Shown: positions 25,845 to 35,558 of the stretch, piece by piece
How the letters are laid out: the number at the start of each line of letters is the position of its first letter
How positions within the stretch are numbered: position 1 is the stretch's first letter
NCBI RefSeq assembly: GCF_904848585.1
Contig: NZ_CAJHCR010000001.1
Span: 496,001-560,000, forward strand
From: Paraburkholderia kirstenboschensis
GTDB taxonomy: Bacteria > Pseudomonadota > Gammaproteobacteria > Burkholderiales > Burkholderiaceae
Direction of reading: 5' to 3'
DNA: 64,000 nt
The notes under the pieces: generated by a model
The model's database searches: none
What the model saw: only the letters and a program-made list of their open reading frames with translations
Told to the model about the DNA's origin: nothing
Position numbers and translations under genes: made by a program

Positions 25845-26594
25845 ATGCAAGCACTTCCGGCTTTCCTGTCTCCTGGCGAGACCGCGTTTTTCTTCGATTT
25901 CGACGGCACGCTCGTCGAACTCGCTCCCACGCCGGACGGCGTGCAGGTGCAACCTCGCGTCATCGAGCTACTCGCCGAGCTGCGACGCTTGACCAATGGA
26001 GCGGTCGCCGTGGTGTCCGGGCGCGGCATCGACAGCATCGACGCTTTTCTCGGCATGCCCGATCTCCCGATTGCCGGTCTGCATGGCGCCGAGCGGCGCG
26101 ACGCGAACGGCGACACGCAACGCATCGGCTTCCACGACGAACGCCTTCTGCGCATGGAGCAGGTTTTGGCCGAGGTGGTCAACGCCAACCCCGGCATGCT
26201 GCTCGAGATCAAGGGCGCTGCGCTCGCGTTGCACTACCGCAATGCGCCGGATCGCGAGCCGGTGGCGCGCGAGGCGACCGAGCGACTGGTCGCCGATTAT
26301 CCGAACTCGTACGTGTTGCAGCCGGGCAAGATGGTCTATGAAATCAAACCGAAGGACGTCGACAAAGGCCGCGCCATGCGCGCGTTCCTCGACGAGCCGC
26401 CGTTCGTCGGACGCAAGCCGGTTTTTGCCGGCGACGACCTGACCGACGAAAAGGGCTTCGCCGTCGTGAATGAGCGCGACGGACTGTCGATCAAGGTCGG
26501 CGCGGGTGAGACGACAGCGCACGCGCGCGTCGAGTCCGTGACCGCGCTGCTCGACTGGCTCGAGACAGTGGTTGCGGCGGCGCGTGCGGGATGA
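25845..26594 (+). CDS. otsB: trehalose-6-phosphate phosphatase
   Basis: This 249-aa HAD-superfamily enzyme dephosphorylates trehalose 6-phosphate. HAD motif I FFFDFDGTLVEL lies near residue 15, motif II VVSGRG, and the later motif VFAGDDLTDEKGF supplies the magnesium aspartates. Lys/Tyr in KMVYEIKPKDVDKGRAM is family-typical. ATG 25845 is preferred; in-frame ATGs at 25821 and 25785 are possible. otsA follows 82 nt later. The otsB-otsA order puts the second enzyme of the pathway first. Confidence 0.93.
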   Translation: MQALPAFLSPGETAFFFDFDGTLVELAPTPDGVQVQPRVIELLAELRRLTNGAVAVVSGRGIDSIDAFLGMPDLPIAGLHGAERRDANGDTQRIGFHDERLLRMEQVLAEVVNANPGMLLEIKGAALALHYRNAPDREPVAREATERLVADYPNSYVLQPGKMVYEIKPKDVDKGRAMRAFLDEPPFVGRKPVFAGDDLTDEKGFAVVNERDGLSIKVGAGETTAHARVESVTALLDWLETVVAAARAG

Positions 26595-26676
26595 CCGCCG
26601 CGGTGTCCGGCACACGACGTTCACAACGCACACAAGATAGTGCGACAACAAGGCATTACATCGGGGACAGCGTTTC

Positions 26677-28137
26677 ATGAGCCGACTGATTATCGTTTCG
26701 AACCGGGTTGCGCCGATCTCGGAGGGCGGTCCGGCGGCGGGCGGTCTGGCGGTGGGTGTGTACGACGCGCTCAAGGAAACCGGCGGCATGTGGTTCGGCT
26801 GGAGCGGCGACGTGCTGAGCTCCGGCCAGCCGCAGATCAAGGTCGAAGAGCGCGGCCCCGTGACTTTCGCGACCATCGCGCTGATGCGCCGCGATTACGA
26901 CCAGTACTACCGCGGCTTCTCGAACGCGACGCTATGGCCGGCTTTTCACTACCGCGCCGACCTGCTGCAGTACGACCGGCATGACTTCGAGGGTTATTGC
27001 CGCGTGAACGCGTGGCTCGCGCAGCAACTCGTGCCGCTGCTACGTGAAGACGATGTGATCTGGGTTCACGACTATCACCTGATTCCGTTCGCCGAGGCGC
27101 TGCGCGCGGCGGGCGTGAAGAATCGCATCGGCTTTTTCCTGCACATTCCGTTTCCCGCTTCGCAGGTGCTGCTGGCTGTGCCGCCGCATCGCGATCTCGT
27201 ACAAGCGTTGTGTTCGTTCGATCTGCTCGGTTTCCAGACGGCTCCTGATCTGCGCGCCTTCTGCGATTACATCGTCAACGAGGCGAACGGCACAGTCGAC
27301 GCCTCGCCCGCCGGGCCGCTCGCAGTTCATGCGTTTGGCCGCACGTTGCGTGCAGGCGCTTACCCGATCGGCGTCTATCCGGACGAGATCGCTGAACTCG
27401 CCAAGGCGGGTGAGCGCGGCAAGCCGGTGCGCACGATGAAAGCAACGCTGCATTCGCGCAAGCTGATCATGAGCGTGGACCGTCTCGATTATTCGAAGGG
27501 ACTGGTCGAGCGTTTTCGCGCGTTCGAGCGTCTGCTGGAACACGCCACGGCGCAACGCAACAAGGTGTCGTTCCTGCAGATCGCGCCGCCGACCCGCGCC
27601 GACATGCATGCCTACCAGGACATCCGTCTGCAACTGGAAGGGGAGTCGGGCCGCATCAACGGGCGCTTCGCGGAGCTGGACTGGACGCCGATTCTGTACA
27701 TCCACAAGCAATACGAACGCTCGGTGCTCGCTGCGCTCTTTCGTACCGCGCATGTCGGCTATGTCACGCCGCTGCGCGACGGCATGAACCTCGTCGCCAA
27801 AGAATACGTGTCGGCGCAGGACCCTGAGAATCCGGGCGTGCTCGTGTTATCGCGTTTCGCGGGCGCGGCGCAGGAGCTGGACGGCGCGCTGATCGTCAAC
27901 CCGGTGGATATCGACGGCATGGCCGATGCGCTCGCCAGAGCGCTCGACATGCCGCTCGCGGAGCGCCAGGCGCGTCATCGGGACATGATGGCGCAATTGC
28001 GGGAGAACAATGTTTCGGTCTGGCGCGACAACTTCATGCGCGATCTGCAGAGCGCCGGTGGTGCAGCCCGCACCAGGAGCGGGCGGGCACGTGCCGCTTC
28101 GGGGAAGAAAACCGCGCGCGAGGTTCTCGCTAGCTAG
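26677..28137 (+). CDS. otsA: trehalose-6-phosphate synthase
   Basis: This 486-aa GT20 enzyme joins UDP-glucose and glucose 6-phosphate. The substrate loop is [12 protein letters not shown]...AAGGLAVGV, and [48 protein letters not shown] and [15 protein letters not shown] are all intact. It follows otsB, so trehalose is made by the OtsAB route as osmo- or stress protectant. The last 30 residues are basic and low complexity. A strong terminator follows. Confidence 0.97.
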   Translation: MSRLIIVSNRVAPISEGGPAAGGLAVGVYDALKETGGMWFGWSGDVLSSGQPQIKVEERGPVTFATIALMRRDYDQYYRGFSNATLWPAFHYRADLLQYDRHDFEGYCRVNAWLAQQLVPLLREDDVIWVHDYHLIPFAEALRAAGVKNRIGFFLHIPFPASQVLLAVPPHRDLVQALCSFDLLGFQTAPDLRAFCDYIVNEANGTVDASPAGPLAVHAFGRTLRAGAYPIGVYPDEIAELAKAGERGKPVRTMKATLHSRKLIMSVDRLDYSKGLVERFRAFERLLEHATAQRNKVSFLQIAPPTRADMHAYQDIRLQLEGESGRINGRFAELDWTPILYIHKQYERSVLAALFRTAHVGYVTPLRDGMNLVAKEYVSAQDPENPGVLVLSRFAGAAQELDGALIVNPVDIDGMADALARALDMPLAERQARHRDMMAQLRENNVSVWRDNFMRDLQSAGGAARTRSGRARAASGKKTAREVLAS

Positions 28138-28203
28138 TAGCCACAGTGAGCCGGGTTTGAATTGGCGTAGACGTTCGCCTTCATCGCGACAAGCTGGAAA
28201 ACG

Positions 28204-28234
28204 AAAAAAAGCCGCTCGATAAAGCGGCTTTTTT
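28204..28234. terminator. bidirectional terminator otsA / ABC exporter
   Basis: Stem AAAAAAGCCGCT/AGCGGCTTTTTT (12 bp) with a 6-nt loop lies between convergent genes, with A- and T-runs serving both directions. Confidence 0.88.
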
Positions 28235-28271
28235 CCTTTGACTGAACGCGTTCCTGTCTAGGGCGCGCGGC

Positions 28272-30143
28272 TCAGATCACGTGCTGTTCGTCGACTTTCT
28301 TGCCGCCCACATGCAGGGTGGCGCCCTTGCCGTATTGCTTCGAGAGCAGGTCGCGATACAGGCCGGGGCGCAGCCGCAACTCTTCGGGACTGCCGTCGTC
28401 GATCACCTTGCCCGCGCTCATCACGATGATGCGGTCGAAGTTGTTCAACGTCGACAGGCGGTGCGCAATGGCGATCACCGTGCGGCCTACCATCAGCCGG
28501 TCGAGTGCCTTCTGGATCGCTTCTTCCGATGCACTGTCGAGCGCCGACGTGGCTTCGTCGAGCAACAGGATCGGCGCGTTCTTCAGGATCGCGCGTGCAA
28601 TGGCGATCCGCTGACGCTGTCCGCCTGACAGCTTCACGCCGCGGTCGCCGACGATCGTGTCGAAGCCTTCCGGCATGGCCTCGATGAAGTCGGTGCAGCG
28701 GGCCTCGCGCGCCGCGGCCAGCACTTCTTCGCGGCTCGCTTCCGGGCGGCCATACGCAATGTTCTCGTACACCGTGCGATGGAACAGCGAAATATCTTGC
28801 GGCACGAGCGCGATCGCATGGCGGAGGCTGTCCTGCGTGATCGTGTCGATGTCCTGACCGTCGATCTTGATCGAACCGCCTTGCGTTTCGTAGAAACGCT
28901 GCAGCAAGGCCAGCACGGTCGACTTGCCCGCGCCCGACTTGCCGATCAAACCGACCCGTTGGCCCGGCTCGATATGCAGGTCGAAATGATCGAGGATCGG
29001 CCGGCGGCGCGGATACGCGAACGTCACGTTTTCGAAATCGACGCGGCCGCCCTGCGGCACGAGCTCGGTCGCGCCGTCGCGGTCGGGCATGCCATGCGGC
29101 TCCAGCAACGTGCGCACAGCTTCCGCAAGACGGGCCACGTGCTGCGTGACATCCACCAGCGCGACTGCGAGATCGCGCGTGCCGTGCAGAATGGTGAAGC
29201 CGAGCGAGCTGACGAGCACGATGTCGCCCGAGGTCGCTTTACCTTGGTCCCACAGCACGAGCGCCCAGCCAAGCAGGCCCGCCGACAGCAGCGCGGTGAT
29301 CACCGCGTGCAGCAGACGCAGCTTTTCCAGATAGAGCAGGCTTTGCTGACGCGCGTCCATCTCGGCCTTGACCGTCGCGCCGAAGCGCTGCTGTTCGCGA
29401 AACGTCATGCCGAAGGCGCGCACGAGACCCATGTTGCTGATGACGTCGACGAGTTCGCCGTCCACCGATGCCGCCCTGGTCGCGAAATGGTGGTGGCGCG
29501 CGGAGCCGCGGCCGGCAAGCTTGTACAGCACGACCGACAGAATGGCCGAGCACAGCATCAGGCCGCCGGCCATCAGCGGGTTCACCGCGATGATCATGAA
29601 GATCGCGCCGAGCACGGCGATGCACGGCGGCAGCACGTTCCAGGCGGTGGTGTTTTCGGCGGTGTAAACCGCGTTCGACGTGGCGGTGATCCGGCTTGCC
29701 AGCATGCCGGGCTGCTTCTCGGAGTAGTAGGTCGGCGAATGCCCGCTCAGATACTGGAAGAGGTCGCGCCGCAAGTCGCCGGTCACGGCGACGAACGTGT
29801 GGGCGGCGACCCAGCCGCCGACGCGCCAGAGCAGGTTATCTGCCGCGATCAGCCCGACCAGGATCGCAAAAGCGCCCCACAGCGGCCCCGGATGATGCCG
29901 GCCGGCGCCGAGCACATCGATAAGATGCTTGATCGCGTATTGCGAAGCGAGCGCACAGCCCACGGCCGCTATCACGCTGCACAGCACGGTCGCATGAGCG
30001 AGCGGGTGGCGGCGGATAAAGCGGAAAAGGAACGCAAGGGGCCGGTGCGCATAGCTCGCGAGCTTGGCGTTCTGGGCGTTGCGCTGGGCGATGGTCAAAT
30101 GTTCCAATTGATCGTGAGGTTCGTGTGGTTCGGGGGTGTGCAT
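28272..30143 (-). CDS. ABC exporter, fused permease and ATPase (MsbA-like)
   Basis: The 623-aa half-transporter has about six membrane helices in residues 40-320, starting FRFIRRHPLAHATVLCSVIAAVGCALASQYAI. A complete nucleotide-binding domain follows: Walker A GKSGAGKST, Q-loop VPQD, signature LSGGQ, Walker B ILLLDEATSALD, and the switch His in AIAHRLSTL. Dimerisation is expected. The substrate is unknown; lipid, polysaccharide or drug export are all possible. Start ATG 30143 (MHTPEPHEPHDQ) is chosen over 30185. A paralogue lies at 33681-35558. Confidence 0.9.
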   Translation of the reverse strand: MHTPEPHEPHDQLEHLTIAQRNAQNAKLASYAHRPLAFLFRFIRRHPLAHATVLCSVIAAVGCALASQYAIKHLIDVLGAGRHHPGPLWGAFAILVGLIAADNLLWRVGGWVAAHTFVAVTGDLRRDLFQYLSGHSPTYYSEKQPGMLASRITATSNAVYTAENTTAWNVLPPCIAVLGAIFMIIAVNPLMAGGLMLCSAILSVVLYKLAGRGSARHHHFATRAASVDGELVDVISNMGLVRAFGMTFREQQRFGATVKAEMDARQQSLLYLEKLRLLHAVITALLSAGLLGWALVLWDQGKATSGDIVLVSSLGFTILHGTRDLAVALVDVTQHVARLAEAVRTLLEPHGMPDRDGATELVPQGGRVDFENVTFAYPRRRPILDHFDLHIEPGQRVGLIGKSGAGKSTVLALLQRFYETQGGSIKIDGQDIDTITQDSLRHAIALVPQDISLFHRTVYENIAYGRPEASREEVLAAAREARCTDFIEAMPEGFDTIVGDRGVKLSGGQRQRIAIARAILKNAPILLLDEATSALDSASEEAIQKALDRLMVGRTVIAIAHRLSTLNNFDRIIVMSAGKVIDDGSPEELRLRPGLYRDLLSKQYGKGATLHVGGKKVDEQHVI

Positions 30144-30813
30144 GCAAAGCGTGGGCCACGCGAAAAGAATCCGCGGCGAAGCCAATGCTTCGCATTGTAA
30201 ACATGCAAAAGCGATTGCGCCCTGTGTAACCGGGCTTTTGGCGCGATAGATGTCGCGATGACGTTCGCAACCTACCTCTTGCTCGACTCACTGCGGCGGC
30301 AGTGGTTCACGCTGGTCGCGGAATGTTTTGGAGATATAATTACAAACTGCATTCAGTCGGGACGCGGCATTCTCTTCAACGGGTACCGGCAAGGTTGATG
30401 CGAGAACTTACAAGATGCCCGGGCAAGCCAGGGGCAAGCCGCAGGTGCCGGTCAGTCGTTACTGTAGAACTGTCTTGCAAAACAAGGGCTTGCAAAGTGT
30501 ATCTCCCTTGTAACAACGTAAAGACTTTGAAATGTTGTGGTGCAGCGTGAAGCGCGGCACCGATAATGCGTGCGTTCTGTGCCCCACGGTATTTTTCTGA
30601 CAGATTGTCAACGTCCGTGTTGTTTGTGCGTTTACCGCACAGGCATGGACGGCGATCACCGTTCGGGCTCTCTAACCTGAAGCGATCTATCGCACGATTT
30701 CTCGAAAGAATAAGGCCCGCGCCGGCATGTCCAGCCGGCCGCCCTGGCGAGCAAGCGAGTCGCTTTTACCAAACGCAGTATTTTTGCCAGTTTTTTACGA
30801 GGAGTTCTTCATT
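30144..30813. other. long leader / intergenic region before the glycosyltransferase
   Basis: This 670-nt non-coding gap has a perfect TATAAT at 30335-30340 (poor -35, CTGGTC at 30312-30317, 17-bp spacer) and a 7-bp inverted repeat ACAAGGG/CCCTTGT (30482-30511). The small ORFs inside it lack a ribosome binding site and family similarity. Confidence 0.5.
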
Positions 30814-31878
30814 ATGCGAATCGCACAAATCGCTCCGTTGCACGAGGCGGTTCCTCCCAAGCTGTACGGCGGTACGGAACGTGTGGTGTCCTATCTGACC
30901 GAAGCACTGGTCGAGCAGGGCCACGACGTCACGCTCTTTGCGAGCGGCGATTCGCAAACCTCGGCAAAGCTGGAAGCCTTCTGGCCGCAAGCGCTGCGCC
31001 TCGACCCCACCATCCGCGACGTGATGGCGCCGCACATGCTGCTGCTCGAAGAAGTGCGCCGCCGCGCGGACGAATTCGACGTGCTGCATTTTCACATCGA
31101 CTATTACCCGTTTTCGCTGTTCGCGCGCCAGCCGGTGCCGTTCGTGACCACGCTGCACGGCCGTCTCGATCTGCCGGAACTGCAGCCGATCTTCAACACG
31201 TTCAAGGACGTGCCGGTCGTGTCGATCTCGGACAACCAGCGCATTCCGCTGCCGCAGGCGCACTGGCTGCAAACCGTTTATCACGGCCTGCCGGAAAACC
31301 TGCTCACGCCGATCAAGGACGTGAAGCCGAGCTATCTCGCGTTCCTCGGCCGCATCTCGCCGGAAAAGCGTCTGGACCGTGCGATCCGCATCGCCGAACA
31401 GGTCGGCATGCCGATCAAGGTCGCGGCCAAGCTCGATAAGGCTGACCGCGCTTACTACGACGAAGTGATCAAGCCGCTCATGGCGCTGCCGCACGTCGAA
31501 TACATCGGCGAGATCAGCGAAGCGGAAAAGACCGAGTTCCTCGGCAACGCGCACGCGCTGCTGTTCCCGATCGACTGGCCGGAGCCCTTCGGTCTGGTGA
31601 TGATCGAGGCAATGGCTTGCGGTACGCCGGTGATCGCGTTCAATCGCGGTTCGGTGCCGGAAGTGATCGAAAACGGCGTGTCGGGCTTCGTCGTCGAAGA
31701 CGAAATCAGCGCTGTCGCGGCGGTCAAGCGTCTGCATACGCTGCCGCGCGAAACGGTGCGCAAGGCGTTCGAAGCGCGCTTCTCGTCGAAGGTGATGGCG
31801 CAGAACTACGTCGCCACGTACGAAGAGCTGCTGCGTCGGAAGCACCGTACCGTGCTGCGTGAAGTCAACGCGAACTGA
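30814..31878 (+). CDS. GT4 family glycosyltransferase
   Basis: This 354-aa GT-B fold enzyme starts MRIAQIAPLHEAVPPKLYGGTERVVSYLTEALVEQGHDVTLF, with the glycine-rich loop of the N-terminal domain. Its C-terminal sugar-nucleotide domain shows LGRISPEKRLDRAIRIAEQ and the retaining GT4 motif WPEPFGLVMIEAMACGTPVIAF. ATG 30814 has GGAG nine bases upstream. Acceptor and donor cannot be told from sequence. No polysaccharide operon surrounds it; the neighbours are ABC exporters and small membrane proteins. Confidence 0.88.
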   Translation: MRIAQIAPLHEAVPPKLYGGTERVVSYLTEALVEQGHDVTLFASGDSQTSAKLEAFWPQALRLDPTIRDVMAPHMLLLEEVRRRADEFDVLHFHIDYYPFSLFARQPVPFVTTLHGRLDLPELQPIFNTFKDVPVVSISDNQRIPLPQAHWLQTVYHGLPENLLTPIKDVKPSYLAFLGRISPEKRLDRAIRIAEQVGMPIKVAAKLDKADRAYYDEVIKPLMALPHVEYIGEISEAEKTEFLGNAHALLFPIDWPEPFGLVMIEAMACGTPVIAFNRGSVPEVIENGVSGFVVEDEISAVAAVKRLHTLPRETVRKAFEARFSSKVMAQNYVATYEELLRRKHRTVLREVNAN

Positions 31879-31960
31879 TTGAGCCGGACCGGATAGTCCC
31901 GGTCCAGACAACAGGCTTGCTGAGCGGAGCGCCTTTGGGCGCCTCGCCAGAGGGTCCTGG

Positions 31961-31995
31961 CAACGCCCCGCGCGCAAGCCGCTCGCGGGGCGTTG
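31961..31995 (+). terminator. terminator-like hairpin after the GT4 gene
   Basis: A perfect 12-bp stem CAACGCCCCGCG/CGCGGGGCGTTG with an 11-nt loop starts 82 nt after the stop. The following T content is low (TTGCATG), so efficiency is uncertain. Confidence 0.6.
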
Positions 31996-32081
31996 TTGCA
32001 TGCGCGCCGCGTTTTTCGCGTTCCGCGATGCAAAGTGAGTGTTTCAGGCACGCCGCGACGAGCCGGTCTTCGTAATATCCC

Positions 32082-32131
32082 TATAATGGCCGTGCCGCGA
32101 AATTGGCCGCGGCGCCGCCGACGACAGGAGG
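32082..32131 (+). promoter_or_regulatory. -10 box and Shine-Dalgarno deciding the start of the next gene
   Basis: A consensus TATAAT (32082-32087; -35 unclear) is followed by a full AGGAGG (32126-32131), 5 nt before TTG 32137. Together they argue that the gene starts at this TTG and not at upstream ATG codons. Confidence 0.5.
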
Positions 32132-32136
32132 ATGCC

Positions 32137-32991
32137 TTGGCGAGAACGAAAGAGACGCGTGCGAATGCCGCGCCCGGCGCCGGAACGATTTTCGCGTTAC
32201 GCGCCATCGGTCTCGTGCTTCTCGCCCGCTGGCTGTTTTCCATGTCGGAGATGGACCTGACCGCGTCGCTGTCGGCCATGGCGTCCTCGCCGTGGGCGTG
32301 CATCAACCTCGTCTTCCTGTTCCTGCTGATTTTTCTTCCTGGCGCACGCGCGGTCGCAGAGCGTCCTTTTCATCCGCTGCCGCAATGGCTGCGGCAAGCG
32401 CTGCGACTCTTCGCATTCCTGGGGTTTCTATTCGCGGTCTGGTCGGTCAGCGCCTTCGCGGTCAGCGCCGGCTGGCGCCGTGCCGCGCAAGCCGTGGCGG
32501 CCACCAACGGCTGGCTGTTGGCGGCGCCCGCGCTGTATGCGGTGGTTCTCTGGATTTGCCGCCCGCGCGCACTGTGGCGGACCAACATTGCGGCGCGCCG
32601 CTTCGCGATTGGCCGCTATGCCGTCTCGCTCGATCCGCTCACACGCACGGTCAGTGTGTGGGCCGAGCGTCGCAAGGTGGGGCAGTACGACGCGCGCGAA
32701 CTCTCCGTGCGTTGGGCGGACGTTGCGGGCACGCGCTCTGCGACGCCGCCCACGCCGGTCATCGCGCTCCACGCCGTCGGCGATACTGGCCCTGGCGCTA
32801 CGTCGTCAGGCTCGAGCGGCGCTCCGTCGCTTGCCCGGGCCGCGTTCGGCCGACGTCCGAAAATCGAGTTGCTGTGGGATTCGCCCGCGGCGGCCGGTCA
32901 CAACCGGCAAACCGTCTTTCGCGCCGCCTTGACGACCGAAGGCGATCGCGTCGCCGCGCGCGCGCTCGACAGCACGTTGCGGCAAGTCTGA
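32137..32991 (+). CDS. conserved membrane protein, function unknown
   Basis: I do not recognise the family. The 284-aa product (TTG start) has four predicted membrane segments in its first 170 residues: FALRAIGLVLLARWLFSM, CINLVFLFLLIFLPGA, RLFAFLGFLFAVWSVSAFAV and GWLLAAPALYAVVLWIC. A soluble C-terminal part follows with LSVRWADVAGTRSATP and a closing RVAARALDSTLRQV. Gaps to both neighbours suggest its own transcript. The in-frame ATG 32086 would put the start inside the promoter. Confidence 0.7.
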   Translation: MARTKETRANAAPGAGTIFALRAIGLVLLARWLFSMSEMDLTASLSAMASSPWACINLVFLFLLIFLPGARAVAERPFHPLPQWLRQALRLFAFLGFLFAVWSVSAFAVSAGWRRAAQAVAATNGWLLAAPALYAVVLWICRPRALWRTNIAARRFAIGRYAVSLDPLTRTVSVWAERRKVGQYDARELSVRWADVAGTRSATPPTPVIALHAVGDTGPGATSSGSSGAPSLARAAFGRRPKIELLWDSPAAAGHNRQTVFRAALTTEGDRVAARALDSTLRQV

Positions 32992-33142
32992 GTCAGAGGT
33001 TTTGTGCAGTCGGTCACATGCCGTGACGGTTGCGCGCGTTGTAAAGTAAGCCGTGGTCGATAATGAAATAACGATGCCGCCCGTACTGACGGCCGGCGAG
33101 TGAAACAACAATCGATGTGCCGTGTCGTTTGCAGGAGTCGCT

Positions 33143-33607
33143 ATGCTGGTTCGCTGGTTGCTTGCCGCTCTTCATCTGCTTGCTTATGGCTTCGCACTTG
33201 CGTCGATTCTGCGGCGCACGTGGGCGCTGCGCCGTGCCGCGGTGCCAGCGGCGCTCCGCTCCGTGTTCCGGGCGGATACACGCTGGGGTCTCTCCGGACT
33301 CGTGTTGATCGTCACCGGCTTGATGCGCGTTTTCGGCACCTATGAGAAGGGCGCCGACTACTATCTCCACGAGCCGCTCTTTCACGTCAAGATGACGCTG
33401 CTCGTGATAATCATCGTGCTGGAAGTTCCGTCGATGCTCGCATTGATGCGTTGGCGCGCATCGATACGAAAAGGCGCGGCGCCGGAGCTGCAAAATGCGC
33501 GTCGCTATGCGCATTTGAGTGTGATTCAGACCGTCTTGCTCGTATTGATGGTCTTCGCGGCAACCGGCATGGCGCGCGGTATCGGTTTGCCTTCGGGCGC
33601 GGTGTAA
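33143..33607 (+). CDS. DUF2214 family membrane protein
   Basis: The 154-aa protein has four membrane helices: LVRWLLAALHLLAYGFALASIL, GLSGLVLIVTGLMRVF, FHVKMTLLVIIIVLEVPSMLAL and LSVIQTVLLVLMVFAATGMARGIG. The GTYEKGADYYLHEPLFHVKM loop is typical of DUF2214 predicted membrane proteins. Function is unknown. ATG 33143 is chosen because GGAG lies 6 nt upstream; a GTG at 33122 is also in frame. It converges with the second ABC exporter. Confidence 0.82.
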   Translation: MLVRWLLAALHLLAYGFALASILRRTWALRRAAVPAALRSVFRADTRWGLSGLVLIVTGLMRVFGTYEKGADYYLHEPLFHVKMTLLVIIIVLEVPSMLALMRWRASIRKGAAPELQNARRYAHLSVIQTVLLVLMVFAATGMARGIGLPSGAV

Positions 33608-33623
33608 CGATAGCGGCGCGCCA

Positions 33624-33656
33624 GCGGAAAGTGCCTTGTACGAAGGCATATTCCGC
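33624..33656. repeat. inverted repeat between convergent genes
   Basis: GCGGAA ... TTCCGC encloses TGCCTT-gtacg-AAGGCA, giving a 12-bp interrupted hairpin between the DUF2214 gene and the ABC exporter. No T-tract is present, so it is a weak terminator candidate. Confidence 0.4.
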
Positions 33657-33680
33657 ATGACGCGCCGCGTCTTTGCCTCT

Positions 33681-35558
33681 TCAGTCCTCGATCAGCAGGC
33701 TCGAATCGTCCACCGCGTGGTTGCGCGCGCGGGGCCGTTCATGCGATGCCGGCGCTTCATTCAAGCCCTTGATCAGCTCCAGCGCCTGACGTTCGAACAG
33801 ACGCCGGTAGAGTCCCTTCTCGAGGCGGATCAGCGTCTCGTGACTGCCTTCTTCGATTACCTTGCCCTTGTCGAGCACGAGCAAGCGGTCTAGCGCGCGC
33901 ACAGTCGAAAGGCGGTGCGCCACGACGAGCGTCGTGCGGCCTAGCATCAGCCGCTCCATTGCCTGCTGGATCAGCACTTCGCTTTCGCTGTCGAGGCTCG
34001 AAGTGGCTTCGTCAAGAATCAGGATGGGTGCGTCCGCCAAAAAGGCCCGCGCGATCGCAACGCGTTGACGTTCGCCTCCCGAGAGCTTGATGCCGCGCTC
34101 GCCGACCAGCGTGTCGTAAGCGTTGGGCAGCGCGCTGATGAAGTCGTGCGCGTTCGCGAGCCGGGCGGCGTGTTCGATCTCGGCGCGGCTCGCGCCCGGA
34201 CGCGCATACGCGATGTTCTCCGCTAGCGAACGGTGAAACAGCACCGGCTCCTGTTGCACGATAGCAATCTGACTGCGCAACGACGCCTGCTTCACTTGCG
34301 CGATGTCCTGACCATCGATCGTGATGCGTCCTTCCGACACGTCGTAAAGACGCTGGATCAGCTTGATGAAAGTCGTCTTTCCGGAACCCGAATGGCCGAC
34401 CAGCCCGACGCGTTCTCCGGGCGCAATGCGCACGGAGAAGTCGCGATAAAGCGGGGTGGCGTTCGCGCCATAATGAAACGTCACATGCTCGAAGCGGATC
34501 TCGCCTTTGCCGATGGCAATAGGACCGGCGCCGGGACGATCTTCGATGCCGAGCGGCTGCCGCTCCAGCGAGACGAGTTCCTCCATGTCGTTGACCGAGC
34601 GCTGCAAGTTGCGGATGTGCATGCCGACTTCGCGCAGATAGCCTTGCAGCATGAAGAACATCGTCAACGCGAACGTGATGTCGCCGACGCTCGCCTCACC
34701 GTGCAACCACAGTACCAGCGCGGCGCCGAGAATCGCGGTCTGAATTGCCACCAGCATCGCGCCTTGTACTCCGCCGTTGATCGTGCCGCGAATCCACGTG
34801 CGGCGCGTGCGGTTGCGCCACTTGCCGATCACGCGCGCAAGCAGCAACTCCTCGCGCTCCTCGGCGCCGAAAGCCTTGACCACACCGTTGCAACTGACCG
34901 CGTCCGCGAGCGCGCCGCCCATGCGCGTGTCCCACGCGTTGGCGAGGCGCGCGGCCGGCGCCACGAAGCCGAGCGACAGCGCGACAGTCACCGCGATATA
35001 GAGCACCGAGCCGATGCCGACCACCGCGCCCATCATCGGCCAACGCCAGCCGAGCAGCAGCGTCGCGCCCACCAGCATGACGAGCGACGGGAACAGCGCG
35101 ATCAGCAGCGTGTCGTTGAGCAAGTCGAGCGCCCACATGCCACGCGTGATCTTGCGCACCGTGGAGCCGGCGAAACTGTTGGCATGCCAGTCGGTCGAGA
35201 AGCGTTGCACGCGATGGAATGCGTTGGCGGCGATCTCGCTCATCATCTTCAACGTCAGCTTGATGATGTTGAAGTACATGGCTTGCCGAAGCAGAGTCGC
35301 GCCCAGTCCCAGCGCGGCCAGCACGCAAAAGGCCGTGATGGCTGCATGCCACGCGCTCGCACGCGCGGCCGGGCCGGACGCAATGGCGTCGACGAGGTGG
35401 CCGGCGAACATTGGCGTGAGCACATCCGCCACGGCGGAGAGCATGACAAGCGCTGAGATGACGACGGTGCGCCACGGCTGTTGCGCCCAGTGCTGGAAGG
35501 TGAAGCCGAGGACATCCTTGAAAGCTTGCCCGCGAAAGTCGAGTTTTTTTCTGGTCAT
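33681..35558 (-). CDS. ABC exporter, fused permease and ATPase (second copy)
   Basis: This 625-aa half-transporter has a six-helix membrane domain (residues 20-320) and an ATPase domain with Walker A GHSGSGKTT, signature LSGGE, Walker B ILILDEATSSLD and switch His in VVAHRLST. It is similar in layout to the exporter at 28272-30143, so the two are likely paralogues. ATG 35558 (MTRKKLDFRGQAFKDVLGF) is chosen over the long upstream frame. The last 40 residues are hydrophilic. Substrate unknown. Confidence 0.9.
   Translation of the reverse strand: MTRKKLDFRGQAFKDVLGFTFQHWAQQPWRTVVISALVMLSAVADVLTPMFAGHLVDAIASGPAARASAWHAAITAFCVLAALGLGATLLRQAMYFNIIKLTLKMMSEIAANAFHRVQRFSTDWHANSFAGSTVRKITRGMWALDLLNDTLLIALFPSLVMLVGATLLLGWRWPMMGAVVGIGSVLYIAVTVALSLGFVAPAARLANAWDTRMGGALADAVSCNGVVKAFGAEEREELLLARVIGKWRNRTRRTWIRGTINGGVQGAMLVAIQTAILGAALVLWLHGEASVGDITFALTMFFMLQGYLREVGMHIRNLQRSVNDMEELVSLERQPLGIEDRPGAGPIAIGKGEIRFEHVTFHYGANATPLYRDFSVRIAPGERVGLVGHSGSGKTTFIKLIQRLYDVSEGRITIDGQDIAQVKQASLRSQIAIVQQEPVLFHRSLAENIAYARPGASRAEIEHAARLANAHDFISALPNAYDTLVGERGIKLSGGERQRVAIARAFLADAPILILDEATSSLDSESEVLIQQAMERLMLGRTTLVVAHRLSTVRALDRLLVLDKGKVIEEGSHETLIRLEKGLYRRLFERQALELIKGLNEAPASHERPRARNHAVDDSSLLIED

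Noticed and set aside
30302..30550. 82-aa ORF in the leader of the GT4 gene
   Set aside because: No Shine-Dalgarno, Arg/Cys-rich composition and no recognisable family; it lies where a promoter and leader are more likely.
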